Positions 1-8,406 of a stretch of DNA of 38,760 bases are shown piece by piece. Numbering within the stretch: the first letter of the stretch is position 1; every line of letters starts with the position of its first letter. The position numbers were made by a program, and so were the translations under genes. The notes under the pieces are model-generated. The model was not told the DNA's origin. It saw nothing but the letters and a program-made list of their open reading frames with translations, and did not search any database. Source of the DNA: Chitinophagaceae bacterium (GTDB lineage Bacteria > Bacteroidota > Bacteroidia > Chitinophagales > Chitinophagaceae); contig CANGQQ010000005.1 in assembly GCA_947456025.1 (NCBI GenBank), forward strand, positions 1 to 38,760, given 5' to 3'.

Positions 1-1308
1 GAATACGAAGACCTGAAACCCTGGATCGATAGTATGTTGAACGGTGAGGAGAATATTCTTTGGCCCACGCCCGTTAAATGGTTTGCTAAAAGCAGTGGAA
101 CAACCAGTGAAAAAAGCAAATTCATCCCCGTAAGTGAAGAAAGTCTTCAGGATGGACATTACAAAGCGGCTAAAGATGTCCTGACACTTTATTACAACAA
201 TTTCCCTTCTTCCAATCTTTTAACGGGAAAAGGACTGGTCATTGGCGGTAGCCATACCATCCACCAATTGCATGAAGAAATCCATTTTGGCGACCTAAGT
301 GCTGTACTGATGCAGAATGCACCCTTTTGGGCCAACTGGATCCGAACTCCTGAATTAAGCATTGCGCTGATGGACGAATGGGAAGCTAAAATAGAAAAGC
401 TTGCATCCAATACCATACATGAAAATGTGACCTCGATATCCGGAGTGCCTACCTGGACCTTGGTCCTTTTCAGACGGATTCTTGAGTTAACCGGATGTAA
501 AACCATTGGTGAAGTGTGGCCCGGTCTGGAACTCTATATGCATGGAGGTGTTTCGTTTATACCGTACCGCGAACAATTTGAACAACTGATCGGAAAGTCC
601 ATCAATTATCTTGAGATGTACAATGCAAGTGAAGGATTTTTTGCCGCACAGGATCAACCCAACGAAGAAGGCATGCTGCTTTTTGCAGACCATGGTATTT
701 TTTATGAATTCATGCCCATTGAAGAATACGGGAAAAAGTTCCCGGAAACTGTTGGACTGAATAAAGTGCAAACGGGCAAAAACTATGCGATCATCATCAG
801 CACCAACGGGGGATTGTGGCGTTACATTGTTGGCGACACCGTTCAATTTACCACCTTACAACCCTACCGGATCAAAGTAAGCGGACGACTGAAACATTTC
901 ATCAATGCGTTTGGAGAAGAACTGATCGTAGACAATTCGGACAAAGCAATTGCTATCGCCTGTGAACAAACAGGATCCGTTGTGAACGAATATACCGCTG
1001 CTCCGGTTTATTTTAACGAAGCGCAAAATGGCGCACATGAATGGCTGATCGAATTTGAACAAGAACCTTCCTCAACGGAGGATTTTGTTTATGAACTGGA
1101 CCTCGCTTTAAAAAACCTGAACAGCGACTACGAAGCAAAAAGATATAAAAACATCGCACTGCGTATGCCGGTAGTCCGTGTAGTACCCAAAGGAACATTT
1201 CATCAATGGTTGCAGCAAAAAGGAAAATTGGGCGGACAACACAAGGTACCCCGACTCAGCAACGATCGAACCATCCTGAATGAAATTGTATCCATTTGCA
1301 CTTCTTAA
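1..1308 (+). CDS. GH3 family acyl-adenylating protein, 5'-truncated by the window edge
   Basis: The frame is open from base 1, and the residues before the first internal Met (base 34) already fit the family (YEDLKPWIDSMLNGE), so the true start lies outside the window; 435 residues are visible. GH3 proteins belong to the ANL adenylating superfamily and, in plants, conjugate hormones such as auxin to amino acids; bacterial substrates are mostly unknown. Visible signatures are the phosphate loop SSGTTSEKSK near base 91, the YNASEG motif near base 615, and IVGDTV near base 826, which corresponds to the family's YxxGD nucleotide-binding motif. The protein is probably cytoplasmic. Family proteins are about 500 residues, so roughly 65-80 are missing. 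The gene stands 127 bases before fabG on the same strand, but a promoter-like element lies between them. The family call is firm; the substrate cannot be read from sequence. Confidence 0.9.
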   Translation, partial: EYEDLKPWIDSMLNGEENILWPTPVKWFAKSSGTTSEKSKFIPVSEESLQDGHYKAAKDVLTLYYNNFPSSNLLTGKGLVIGGSHTIHQLHEEIHFGDLSAVLMQNAPFWANWIRTPELSIALMDEWEAKIEKLASNTIHENVTSISGVPTWTLVLFRRILELTGCKTIGEVWPGLELYMHGGVSFIPYREQFEQLIGKSINYLEMYNASEGFFAAQDQPNEEGMLLFADHGIFYEFMPIEEYGKKFPETVGLNKVQTGKNYAIIISTNGGLWRYIVGDTVQFTTLQPYRIKVSGRLKHFINAFGEELIVDNSDKAIAIACEQTGSVVNEYTAAPVYFNEAQNGAHEWLIEFEQEPSSTEDFVYELDLALKNLNSDYEAKRYKNIALRMPVVRVVPKGTFHQWLQQKGKLGGQHKVPRLSNDRTILNEIVSICTS

Positions 1309-1404
1309 AAGCGAAAGATCGATGGATCTCTGCCGGATTGCCAATTCAAAAATTTAAGGTGCTCCAGCGATAAACAGACCCTTTTCAATCAAACATAAAA
1401 AACG

Positions 1405-1412
1405 TTACTTTG
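1405..1412 (+). promoter_or_regulatory. Candidate promoter -7 element for fabG
   Basis: TTACTTTG, followed by C, differs at one position from the Bacteroidota -7 consensus TAnnTTTG and lies 23 bases before the fabG ATG. No clear TTTG -33 element sits at the expected distance. An AAAAGGA stretch at 1424-1430 could help ribosome binding. Confidence 0.4.
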
Positions 1413-1435
1413 CACATCACTCTAAAAGGATTGTT

Positions 1436-2191
1436 ATGAAATTATTAGACGGTAAAGTTGCTATTGTTACAGGTGCCGCCAGAGGAATTGGTGAAGCCAT
1501 CGCATTAAAATTTGCAGAACACGGGGCACATGTGGCTTTTACATATATCAGTGACAGCAGCGCCGATCGAGCAAAAAATCTGGAATCCCGTTTACAGGGA
1601 ATGGGCGTTCGTGCGAAAGCCTATCAAAGCAATGCAGGCGATTTTTCTGCCTGCGAATCCTTTGTAACGGATGTTTTAAAAGAATTTGGAACCGTCGATA
1701 TTTGCGTCAACAATGCAGGTATTTCAAAAGATAATTTACTGTTACGTATGACACCCGAGCAATTTGAAGAAGTGATACGGGTGAACCTGAATTCGGTTTT
1801 TTACATGACCAAGCAGGTGATACGTCCCATGATGAAAGCCAAAAGCGGCAGCATCATCAACATGAGCAGCGTCATCGGAGAAATGGGTAATGCCGGACAA
1901 AGCAGTTATGCTGCCAGCAAAGCAGGGGTGATAGGTTTTACAAAAAGTGTTGCCAAGGAATTGGGAAGCAGAAACATCCGTTGCAATGCGATTGCGCCCG
2001 GATTTGTAGAAACCGATATGACCAGCTACCTGAAAGACGGCGACGGAGCCGAAAAATACAAAGCCGGGATTCCGCTGGGACGTTTTGCAAGTGCCGAAGA
2101 CATTGCCAATGTGACGTTGTTTCTGGCTTCTGATTTGAGCAGCTATGTAACCGGACAAACAATCAGTGCCTGTGGCGGGTTGAATATCTAA
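1436..2191 (+). CDS. fabG: 3-oxoacyl-[acyl-carrier-protein] reductase FabG
   Basis: A 251-residue classical short-chain dehydrogenase that would reduce beta-ketoacyl-ACP to beta-hydroxyacyl-ACP with NADPH in type II fatty acid synthesis, in the cytoplasm. The sequence shows the nucleotide-binding TGAARGIG (residues 12-19), the structural NNAG (92-95), and the catalytic residues Asn117, Ser144/145, Tyr158 and Lys162 (YAASK). The stretch GISKDNLLLRM after NNAG is the variant typical of FabG rather than of other short-chain dehydrogenases, as is the GG near the C-terminus. Length is normal for the family. The ATG at 1436 is supported by AAAAGGA upstream and by the usual N-terminus. Whether it acts in bulk fatty acid synthesis or on a special substrate with the GH3 neighbour is not decided by sequence. 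Confidence 0.92.
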   Translation: MKLLDGKVAIVTGAARGIGEAIALKFAEHGAHVAFTYISDSSADRAKNLESRLQGMGVRAKAYQSNAGDFSACESFVTDVLKEFGTVDICVNNAGISKDNLLLRMTPEQFEEVIRVNLNSVFYMTKQVIRPMMKAKSGSIINMSSVIGEMGNAGQSSYAASKAGVIGFTKSVAKELGSRNIRCNAIAPGFVETDMTSYLKDGDGAEKYKAGIPLGRFASAEDIANVTLFLASDLSSYVTGQTISACGGLNI

Positions 2192-2537
2192 CAGGCTTTT
2201 TGAAGCCCCTCTTAGAATAACTAATCGCTGTTTTGTGTTTTAGATGCTGTTATCAACCGGCTATCTCTATCACTTTTTGCGCATGTCCTAAAAAGGCAAA
2301 AGTGTCATTTTTTACATTCAAAGTATTGTTGAAAATTTCACCTAAGAATCAAATTAGGTGCGCTCAATAGGAAAAAATGAATGATTGAATTTCAAAAAAG
2401 TTCATTTTCCGTTATGATGAGAAAAATGGATGGAATAGGTCTTTAAACGGAGCCTGATAACATCGTTTTATGTTTAGGGGTCTGTTTTTGAGAAGGAATA
2501 TTCATTTTTCTTGTTATCTTTTCAACAATGTCCCCAG
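2192..2537. other. Intergenic region between fabG and the SulP gene
   Basis: About 346 bases without a credible gene. Just after the fabG stop a weak hairpin (GGCTT/AAGCC, 2194-2207) could act as a terminator, but no T-run follows. A clean inverted repeat lies at 2339-2360 and an imperfect one at 2370-2410 (GGAAAAAATGAA against TTCATTTTCC). TTATCTTTTC at 2515-2524 only loosely resembles a -7 element. The rest is AT-rich and featureless to the eye. Confidence 0.5.
2339..2360. repeat. Perfect inverted repeat upstream of the SulP gene
   Basis: CACCTAA at 2339-2345 and TTAGGTG at 2354-2360 are exact reverse complements separated by 8 bases. There is no T-run, so it is not a classical terminator. 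Its place about 180 bases before the SulP start fits an operator or an untranslated-leader hairpin, but that is inference. Confidence 0.45.
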
Positions 2538-4103
2538 ATGAACAAAATTTTTAAGAACGCCGCGGCCGATATTCCTGCTTCGATCGTAGTATTTCTGGTT
2601 GCTTTGCCACTCTGCTTAGGTGTAGCTGTAGCATCGGATGCTATGCCACTTAGTGGACTGATTGCAGGAATTGCGGGAGGTATTGTAACCGGCCTTTTCA
2701 GCAAGTCAAATCTCAGTGTAAGTGGTCCTGCTGCCGGCTTGACTGCAATTGTGGCAACATCCTTACAACAACTTCCCTCTTATGAAATTTTCCTTCTAAG
2801 TGTAATACTGGCGGGTATCTTACAAATAGTGCTCGGTTACCTCAAAGCGGGCATTATTGGAGATTTTATACCCAATGCAGTTATCAAAGGAATGCTGGCT
2901 GCTATTGGTATCATTTTGATCTTAAAACAGATCCCCCATTTCCTGGGGTACGACAAAGATCCTGAAGGCGACGAATCCTTTCTTCAGCCAGACAAAAAAA
3001 ACACATTCACCGAAATCATTGATGCGTTTCAACATCTTTCCGGCGGAGCAATCATCATTGGCATGATCGCACTAGCAATCCTTTTTATTTATGAAACACA
3101 ATGGTTGAAAAAGCGAATGATTTCAAAAATTTTACCCGGTCCGTTAAGCGTAGTTGTACTGGGAATCTTTCTGAATGAATTTTTCAAAATATACGCTCCG
3201 TCCTTAGGGGTCAAAAATGACCAGTTGGTAACCATTCCGATTTTTCACTCATCAAACGAATTTATACACCACCTGCCATTCCCGGACTGGAAAGGTCTTC
3301 TGAATACTAAGATGTGGACCATTGCATTGACAATTGCCGTTGTTGCAAGTTTAGAATCTTTATTGAGTATCGAAGCAGTAGACAAACTGGATCCTGAAAA
3401 AAGACTGACACCTACGAATCATGAGTTAAAGGCTCAGGGTCTGGGCAATATAGTTTCGGGTTTATTCGGAGGATTACCTGTAACCAGTGTCATTGTTCGT
3501 AGCTCTGCGAACGTCCATGCAGGAGCAAAATCAAAAATGAGCACCGTCATTCATGGAATTCTTTTGTTGGTCAGTATGCTCTTTTTCCCTGAGGTATTAA
3601 ACCAGATTCCTTTATCTGCTTTAGCAGCAATTCTAATATATACCGGCTATAAGTTAGCCAAAGTTGCATTGTTCCGTGAAATGTATCATAAAGGCTGGGA
3701 TCAATTTTTACCCTTCGCCATAACTATTGTTGCAATCATCATGTCTGATTTGTTAAAAGGGATTGCTGTTGGTTTACTAACCGGGTTATTCTATGTAACA
3801 AGAAGCAACTTTAAATCGGCTGTCTTTATTTTAAAAGACGAGCACCGTTACCTGATTCGTTTTCGAAAAGAAGTTTCGTTCCTAAACAAATCATACGTAA
3901 AAACAAATATTGAAAAAATACCGGATCATGCAGCGGTACTGATTGATGCAACAAAATCAGACTTCATTGATAAAGACATTATTGAAGAAATCGATGCTTT
4001 TATTGTTAATGCCTCTTTGCGAGGAATCAGAGTCTACATCAAAAAATCACAGGGAAGAGGAAAAACATTTTTCAACGATATCACGAACAACGTCATTCAA
4101 TAA
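2538..4103 (+). CDS. SulP family anion transporter (SLC26-like) with C-terminal STAS domain
   Basis: A 521-residue inner-membrane protein of the SulP/SLC26 family, whose members carry sulfate, bicarbonate (cyanobacterial BicA) or other anions. The N-terminus has the family signature (DIPASIVVFLVALPLCLGVA, then SGPAAGL), followed by many hydrophobic segments up to about residue 425 and a soluble STAS domain at about 430-515. The start at 2538 (MNKIFKN) is preferred over an upstream in-frame TTG at 2511 because family proteins begin just before the DIPAS helix. The next gene, 25 bases downstream on the same strand, is a beta-carbonic anhydrase, so the two probably form one transcript. That pairing and the SbtA-like genes opposite make bicarbonate the likeliest substrate, though sulfate cannot be excluded from sequence. 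Confidence 0.9.
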   Translation: MNKIFKNAAADIPASIVVFLVALPLCLGVAVASDAMPLSGLIAGIAGGIVTGLFSKSNLSVSGPAAGLTAIVATSLQQLPSYEIFLLSVILAGILQIVLGYLKAGIIGDFIPNAVIKGMLAAIGIILILKQIPHFLGYDKDPEGDESFLQPDKKNTFTEIIDAFQHLSGGAIIIGMIALAILFIYETQWLKKRMISKILPGPLSVVVLGIFLNEFFKIYAPSLGVKNDQLVTIPIFHSSNEFIHHLPFPDWKGLLNTKMWTIALTIAVVASLESLLSIEAVDKLDPEKRLTPTNHELKAQGLGNIVSGLFGGLPVTSVIVRSSANVHAGAKSKMSTVIHGILLLVSMLFFPEVLNQIPLSALAAILIYTGYKLAKVALFREMYHKGWDQFLPFAITIVAIIMSDLLKGIAVGLLTGLFYVTRSNFKSAVFILKDEHRYLIRFRKEVSFLNKSYVKTNIEKIPDHAAVLIDATKSDFIDKDIIEEIDAFIVNASLRGIRVYIKKSQGRGKTFFNDITNNVIQ

Positions 4104-4128
4104 CATCATTTAAACGAATCATCATAAC

Positions 4129-4761
4129 ATGAAACCCTTCGAGAAATTATTGTTGGAAAACAAAGCATGGGCTCGTGAAAAAATTCAGAATGATCCTGAA
4201 TATTTTAATCGTCTTGCCAATTTACAAACTCCTGAATTTTTATGGATCGGCTGCAGTGACAGTCGTGTGCCGGCTAATGAAATCACCGGTACTGAACCGG
4301 GTGAGATTTTTGTTCATCGAAACATCGCCAATATGGTGGTGCATACAGATCTCAACTTGCTGAGTGTTTTAGACTATGCAGTACATCATTTGAAAGTTAA
4401 ACACGTCATCGTTTGCGGACACTACGGTTGTGGAGGCGTAAAAGCCGCCTTAACACATCACAATTTGGGAATAATCAATAAATGGCTGCGTAATATAAAA
4501 GATGTTTTCAGGTATCATGAAAGCGAACTGAATCAAATCGATGACGAAGCCCAAAAACTGAACAGGCTCGTAGAGCTGAACGTTGAAGAACAAGTCATGA
4601 ATCTGGCAAAAACTTCGATCATTCAAAAAGCATGGAAATACGAAAACCGACCTTACCTCCATGGCTGGGTTTATGGGTTGGCGAACGGGATCATCAAGCC
4701 GGTGTACGAAATGAAACCGGGATCACATCTGGATCCTATTTATGAGTATGACGACTTATGA
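4129..4761 (+). CDS. Beta-class carbonic anhydrase
   Basis: A 210-residue cytoplasmic zinc enzyme interconverting CO2 and bicarbonate. The zinc ligands and catalytic dyad of beta-class enzymes are visible: Cys42 and Asp44-Arg46 in [11 protein letters not shown], then His98 and Cys101 in CGHYGCGG. It has the usual length and the usual HRNIAN stretch (63-68). It follows the SulP transporter by 25 bases on the same strand and ends 18 bases before the convergent SbtA-like gene. Paired with an anion transporter, its probable job is to equilibrate imported bicarbonate with CO2 for carboxylating enzymes or pH control. No signal peptide is present. The class assignment is very secure. Confidence 0.95.
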   Translation: MKPFEKLLLENKAWAREKIQNDPEYFNRLANLQTPEFLWIGCSDSRVPANEITGTEPGEIFVHRNIANMVVHTDLNLLSVLDYAVHHLKVKHVIVCGHYGCGGVKAALTHHNLGIINKWLRNIKDVFRYHESELNQIDDEAQKLNRLVELNVEEQVMNLAKTSIIQKAWKYENRPYLHGWVYGLANGIIKPVYEMKPGSHLDPIYEYDDL

Positions 4762-4779
4762 TTGAGAATTCGATATCAA

Positions 4780-5742
4780 TCAAAATTGGGTGATCAACCA
4801 CCAGTACAAAGGAATACCGATTGTAATATTAAACGGAAACGTAACTCCCAACGCCATGGGTATGTACAACCCGGGATCGGCTTTAGGCGCAGCCAATCGC
4901 ATGGCAGCAGGAACAGCAATATAAGAAGCGCTGGCTGCAAGAATGGCCAATAAAAAACGGTTGCCGGTTTCCATTTCAAAGAAAGAAGTTATAAAAACAG
5001 TAAGGGTTCCATTTAAAGGCGGCAACAAAATCCCGAACAATGTTACAAACCATCCATAACTTCTAAAGGCTTTAAAACGTTTAGCTGCGACCATTCCCAT
5101 TTCCAAAAGAAAGACCGCAAGGAAACCCTTGAATATGTCGGATGTAAAAGGTTTAATTCCTTCTGCCTGTTTTGTGTCAGCAACAATCCCAATGATCAAA
5201 CTGCCCATAATCATCAAAACACTTCCATTCGTTAATGCATCATGTACAATATACCTTAATCGCTGTCGCTCCGTTTGTTGAATATCGAATTTACGAATCA
5301 TCATTACCCCAATAATAATAGCCGGCGCTTCCATTAAAGCCATTGCGGCCACCATATGTCCCCCGTAATGAATCTGCTCTGCTTCAAGAAATGCAGATGC
5401 CGCCACAAATGTTACAGCACTTACACTGCCATAAGCTGCTGCAACAGCTCCTGCATCATACACATTCAGCCTTTGTTTGAGTATAAAAAAAGAATAAAGC
5501 GGAACGAGTGCTGCCAGGCATAATGCTAAAAGCAATGTAATAAAAACCTCCTTTGTCAATCCGCTATGTGCTAATTCCTGCCCCCCCTTGAAACCAATAG
5601 AGAATAATAAGTATAAGGATATAAACTTTACCGAACCTGAAGGAATTTCCAGATCACTTTTTACGATTGCAGCAATAACACCCAGTAAAAAAAACAGCAA
5701 AGTGGGATTGGTAATATTGCTGATAAGAATATCTGTATTCAT
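4780..5742 (-). CDS. SbtA-like sodium-dependent bicarbonate permease (first of two paralogues)
   Basis: A 320-residue, strongly hydrophobic membrane protein of the family that includes cyanobacterial SbtA, a sodium/bicarbonate symporter. The diagnostic AYGSVSAVTF sequence is present near residue 105, with GGHMVAAMALMEAPAI near 128 and a second conserved membrane half ending in YIAVPAAMRLA. The N-terminus MNTDILISNITNPTLLFF matches that of the neighbouring paralogue, which fixes the start. It is convergent with the carbonic anhydrase gene, 18 bases apart, and 102 bases downstream of the second copy on the same strand. No gene for the PII-like regulator SbtB is nearby. Transport of bicarbonate is inferred from family and context; substrates of non-cyanobacterial homologues are little tested. 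Confidence 0.85.
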   Translation of the reverse strand: MNTDILISNITNPTLLFFLLGVIAAIVKSDLEIPSGSVKFISLYLLFSIGFKGGQELAHSGLTKEVFITLLLALCLAALVPLYSFFILKQRLNVYDAGAVAAAYGSVSAVTFVAASAFLEAEQIHYGGHMVAAMALMEAPAIIIGVMMIRKFDIQQTERQRLRYIVHDALTNGSVLMIMGSLIIGIVADTKQAEGIKPFTSDIFKGFLAVFLLEMGMVAAKRFKAFRSYGWFVTLFGILLPPLNGTLTVFITSFFEMETGNRFLLAILAASASYIAVPAAMRLAAPKADPGLYIPMALGVTFPFNITIGIPLYWWLITQF

Positions 5743-5844
5743 TCACAAAATTTATTATTCAAATACGACACAAGAGATTATAGAAGTTCTTAAGCATCAT
5801 GTTAGATTCATAAGAAAAAGTCACTTGCCCGAATAAATGATAAC

Positions 5845-6807
5845 TTAAAGGTACTGAATCATCAACCGAAAGAGCGGAATACCGACAATTATGACAAAAG
5901 GGAACGTAATCACTAAAGCCATAGACACATAAATACCCGGATCGGCCTTGGGAACCACAATTCGCATGGCAGCCGGTACAGCAATATGTGATGCAGAAGC
6001 GGTTAATAGTACCAATAAAAAGCGATTACCATAACTCAAATCAGTAAGACCTGTAACGAATACCGCCACAACACCATTGATCAATGGCATAATCAGTGCA
6101 AAGAGCGTAACAAACCAGCCATTCTTAACAAACGATCGAAATCCCTGTGCAGCCATGATTCCCATCTCTAACATAAACATGGCAAGAAACCCCTTAAACA
6201 AATCGTTCGTAAATGGTTTAATACTTTCGGCCTGTTGCGGGTTTGTAAGTAAACCCACTGCTAAACTTCCAAGCAAGACAAAAACGGAAGGATTCGTTAT
6301 CGACTCATGTGTTATGTAAAGAAAACCTTTGTTCCGGCTCCCTTCTTGATCAAATTTTCGAATAAGCATGACGCCAACAATAATTGCAGGAATTTCCATA
6401 AGTGCCATACAGGCAACCATATGTCCGCCAAAAGCTATGTTTTCACTAACAAGGTACGATGCCCCTACTATAAATGTAACGGCACTTACGCTGCCGTAAC
6501 AGGCAGCCACAGCACCAGCATCACTTACCGATAACTTTCTTTTTAAGATAAAAAATGAATAAAAAGCAACTAAAACTGACAAGCCAATTGAAACAAGAAC
6601 CGTACTGAATATTTCTGATGTTATCCCGCTATGACGGAGTTCAACGCCACCCTTGAAACCAATTGCAAATAAAAGATACAGCGATAAAAATTTTGAAATG
6701 GCTTCCGGAATCTTTACATCACTTTTCACCACAACAGCTAAAAGACCCAACGCAAAAAACAACAATGTGGGATTGGTAAGATTACTTACCAGAATTTCCG
6801 TATTCAT
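5845..6807 (-). CDS. SbtA-like sodium-dependent bicarbonate permease (second of two paralogues)
   Basis: A 320-residue membrane protein, the same length as its downstream neighbour and similar along its whole length (shared GFKGG, DAGAVAA, YGSVSAVTF, GGHMVA, IPAII and AVPAAMR). The start at 6807 (MNTEILVSN) is preferred to an in-frame ATG at 6843: it aligns with the paralogue's start, and a perfect -7 promoter element at 6825-6832 lies between the two, so a transcript from it would not include the upstream ATG. The second half carries LSYGNRFLL and HIAVPAAMR. The pair looks like a tandem duplication that has diverged, perhaps giving two affinities or regulation states. No adjacent SbtB-like gene was seen. 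Confidence 0.85.
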   Translation of the reverse strand: MNTEILVSNLTNPTLLFFALGLLAVVVKSDVKIPEAISKFLSLYLLFAIGFKGGVELRHSGITSEIFSTVLVSIGLSVLVAFYSFFILKRKLSVSDAGAVAACYGSVSAVTFIVGASYLVSENIAFGGHMVACMALMEIPAIIVGVMLIRKFDQEGSRNKGFLYITHESITNPSVFVLLGSLAVGLLTNPQQAESIKPFTNDLFKGFLAMFMLEMGIMAAQGFRSFVKNGWFVTLFALIMPLINGVVAVFVTGLTDLSYGNRFLLVLLTASASHIAVPAAMRIVVPKADPGIYVSMALVITFPFVIIVGIPLFRLMIQYL

Positions 6808-6824
6808 AAAGAAAGTTATGGCTG

Positions 6825-6832
6825 CAAAAGTA
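6825..6832 (-). promoter_or_regulatory. Promoter -7 element for the upstream SbtA-like gene
   Basis: Read on the minus strand this is TACTTTTG followed by C, a perfect match to the Bacteroidota TAnnTTTG element, 17 bases before the chosen ATG. A TTTC, one change from the -33 TTTG, lies 22 bases further upstream (6855-6858). Confidence 0.6.
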
Positions 6833-6956
6833 AACGAATTCATTCAATCATGCTGAAACATTCATGATTTGAACGATTACCGTTAATGAACCATTCTTTA
6901 CAGCACCAATAACGAACGTTCAATCGATGACGTTGTCTGTTGCTATAACAAAAAGA

Positions 6957-7742
6957 TTAAGATACTTTAGAGGACTTTGACTTAAAGGACTCAATCGCTT
7001 TTCTGGTAAATGAACTCAGTACCAATCTGCCACTGATTTTTGCACGCTCTGCCAGCAATTCGTCCCAATGTTCTGTTCCTTTCCATAACATTTTTTTGAT
7101 TTCTGCCATTGCTTCGGGAGAAGAATGTGCCAATGAATCGGCCAGTTTATTTAAAAATTCATCCATGCTTTCAACAGAGGGATGAAGTTCGGCATACAAA
7201 CCTTTTCGACGGGCCCAGTCGGAGTTACGCCAACTTGCGGCATCGATAGAGAGTTGCGCAAAAGCAGATGTTCCGATTTTTCGTTCAACCGCAGGACCAA
7301 TTACAAACGGACCAATACCGATGGATAGTTCACTCAATTTGACATCAGCCCCTTCCAGCGCAATGGCGTAATCGGCAGCTGCAGCTAAGCCCACTCCACC
7401 ACCAATGCATTTACTATGAACACGTGCGATGATGAACTTGGGACATTTGCGCATGGCATTGATCACTTTTGCAAAACCATTGAAGAACTTGTGTCCATCC
7501 TGTTCCGTTTGTATGGCGACCAGTTCGTCAAAACTGGCACCTGCACAAAAAGCTTTTTCACCCGAACTGCGCAGGATGATGACTTTGGTCTCGGCATGAT
7601 TGCCTGCAAAATGAATTTCTTTCGCTAATTCCTCCAGCAATTTGCCGGGGAGTGAATTGCCTTGCGCGTGATGAAATTCGATAGTGGTAATTCCCTGATG
7701 GGTTTCGCTCGTTACAAATCCGGCGCTATGATCTTTTGACAT
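6957..7742 (-). CDS. Enoyl-CoA hydratase/isomerase (crotonase) family protein
   Basis: A 261-residue crotonase-fold protein, probably cytoplasmic, acting on an acyl-CoA in beta-oxidation or amino-acid breakdown. Oxyanion-hole regions are visible as FCAGASFDEL (residues 65-74) and IGGGVGLAAAAD (113-124). In standard enoyl-CoA hydratases the second region reads GGGxEL and supplies a catalytic Glu (Glu144 in the rat enzyme); here that position is Gly118, while a Glu at 138 (KLSEL) corresponds to the second catalytic Glu. The exact reaction is therefore uncertain: hydratase with one Glu, isomerase or another crotonase activity. The gene stands alone between the SbtA-like genes and a small secreted protein gene; a near-consensus -7 element (TACGTTTTG) lies at 7765-7773. 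Confidence 0.82.
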   Translation of the reverse strand: MSKDHSAGFVTSETHQGITTIEFHHAQGNSLPGKLLEELAKEIHFAGNHAETKVIILRSSGEKAFCAGASFDELVAIQTEQDGHKFFNGFAKVINAMRKCPKFIIARVHSKCIGGGVGLAAAADYAIALEGADVKLSELSIGIGPFVIGPAVERKIGTSAFAQLSIDAASWRNSDWARRKGLYAELHPSVESMDEFLNKLADSLAHSSPEAMAEIKKMLWKGTEHWDELLAERAKISGRLVLSSFTRKAIESFKSKSSKVS

Positions 7743-7848
7743 GCAATCGTGTTTAAGTATTTTACAAAACGTATTTAAAAATAAAAATACCGTGTCGTTT
7801 ATCCAAATTTAAACTTACAGACAAACGGTTTTACTAGGCAGCACATGT

Positions 7849-8283
7849 TTATTCTAGTTGCGCCGATTTCATCGCCTTCAAAAGATCGGTCAGGACCTGC
7901 TGCCGCTCACTTGAAACAGCATAGGTTTTTTCTTTGAACCGAACCTTTGAGTTCGTCCTGCTTCGATCGTTGACAATACGGTCAAAAAAAGAATCGTTGT
8001 AAGTGTTCAACGCTCCCTCTAGAAGTTTTGATTTTGTTTCAAACCTTGCTGCATCCAACTTGTTGGAAATTGAATGCTTGCTTAACAGGTCATACATTGA
8101 CTTTGTTGACTTCAACAATGTCATTCCCTGATGATAAAAACGGGCCTCTTTAGTAAGAGTGAAAAAGGCCATCTGTTCCAGCGCTTGTTCGTGTTGATTT
8201 CGAGCATTTTTTTCAGTAACCTGAGCCTTTAACGTTACAGCACTCAATAAAAGACAAACAACAGTCAATATTCTTTTCATCAT
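7849..8283 (-). CDS. Small secreted protein of unknown function
   Basis: A 144-residue protein that I do not recognise. It begins with a typical signal peptide (MMKRILTVVCLLLSAVTLKAQ, cleavage probably near residue 20) and is then helical and charged, with a strongly basic patch around RFETKSK. There are no cysteines after the signal peptide and no obvious catalytic motif. The two consecutive ATGs at 8283 and 8280 are both possible starts. It is probably exported to the periplasm. It lies 106 bases upstream of the crotonase gene on the same strand and just downstream of the tsf remnant. Signal peptide and codon pattern make it a likely real gene, but no role can be assigned. Confidence 0.65.
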   Translation of the reverse strand: MMKRILTVVCLLLSAVTLKAQVTEKNARNQHEQALEQMAFFTLTKEARFYHQGMTLLKSTKSMYDLLSKHSISNKLDAARFETKSKLLEGALNTYNDSFFDRIVNDRSRTNSKVRFKEKTYAVSSERQQVLTDLLKAMKSAQLE

Positions 8284-8406
8284 TGGATTGTGATTTAGTC
8301 CGGAGCTTTATTGAAACAACTCCCATTTTGAAATAAAATTAGTCCTTTTTCAAATAAAAATTCCGGATCTGGTTTGATGCGGGATCTGTTCTATTGTAAT
8401 GTAACC
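8284..8406. other. Short gene-free stretch between the secreted-protein gene and the tsf remnant
   Basis: No gene or strong structure seen. Two 7-base direct repeats (TTAGTCC and GGATCTG) occur, each twice, but are too short to interpret. Confidence 0.4.

Noticed and set aside
4762-4953. Plus-strand open frame after the carbonic anhydrase gene
   Set aside because: It lies antisense to the SbtA-like gene and has no family resemblance.
6808-6843. Twelve-residue extension of the second SbtA-like protein
   Set aside because: The paralogue lacks it and a perfect promoter element lies within the extension.
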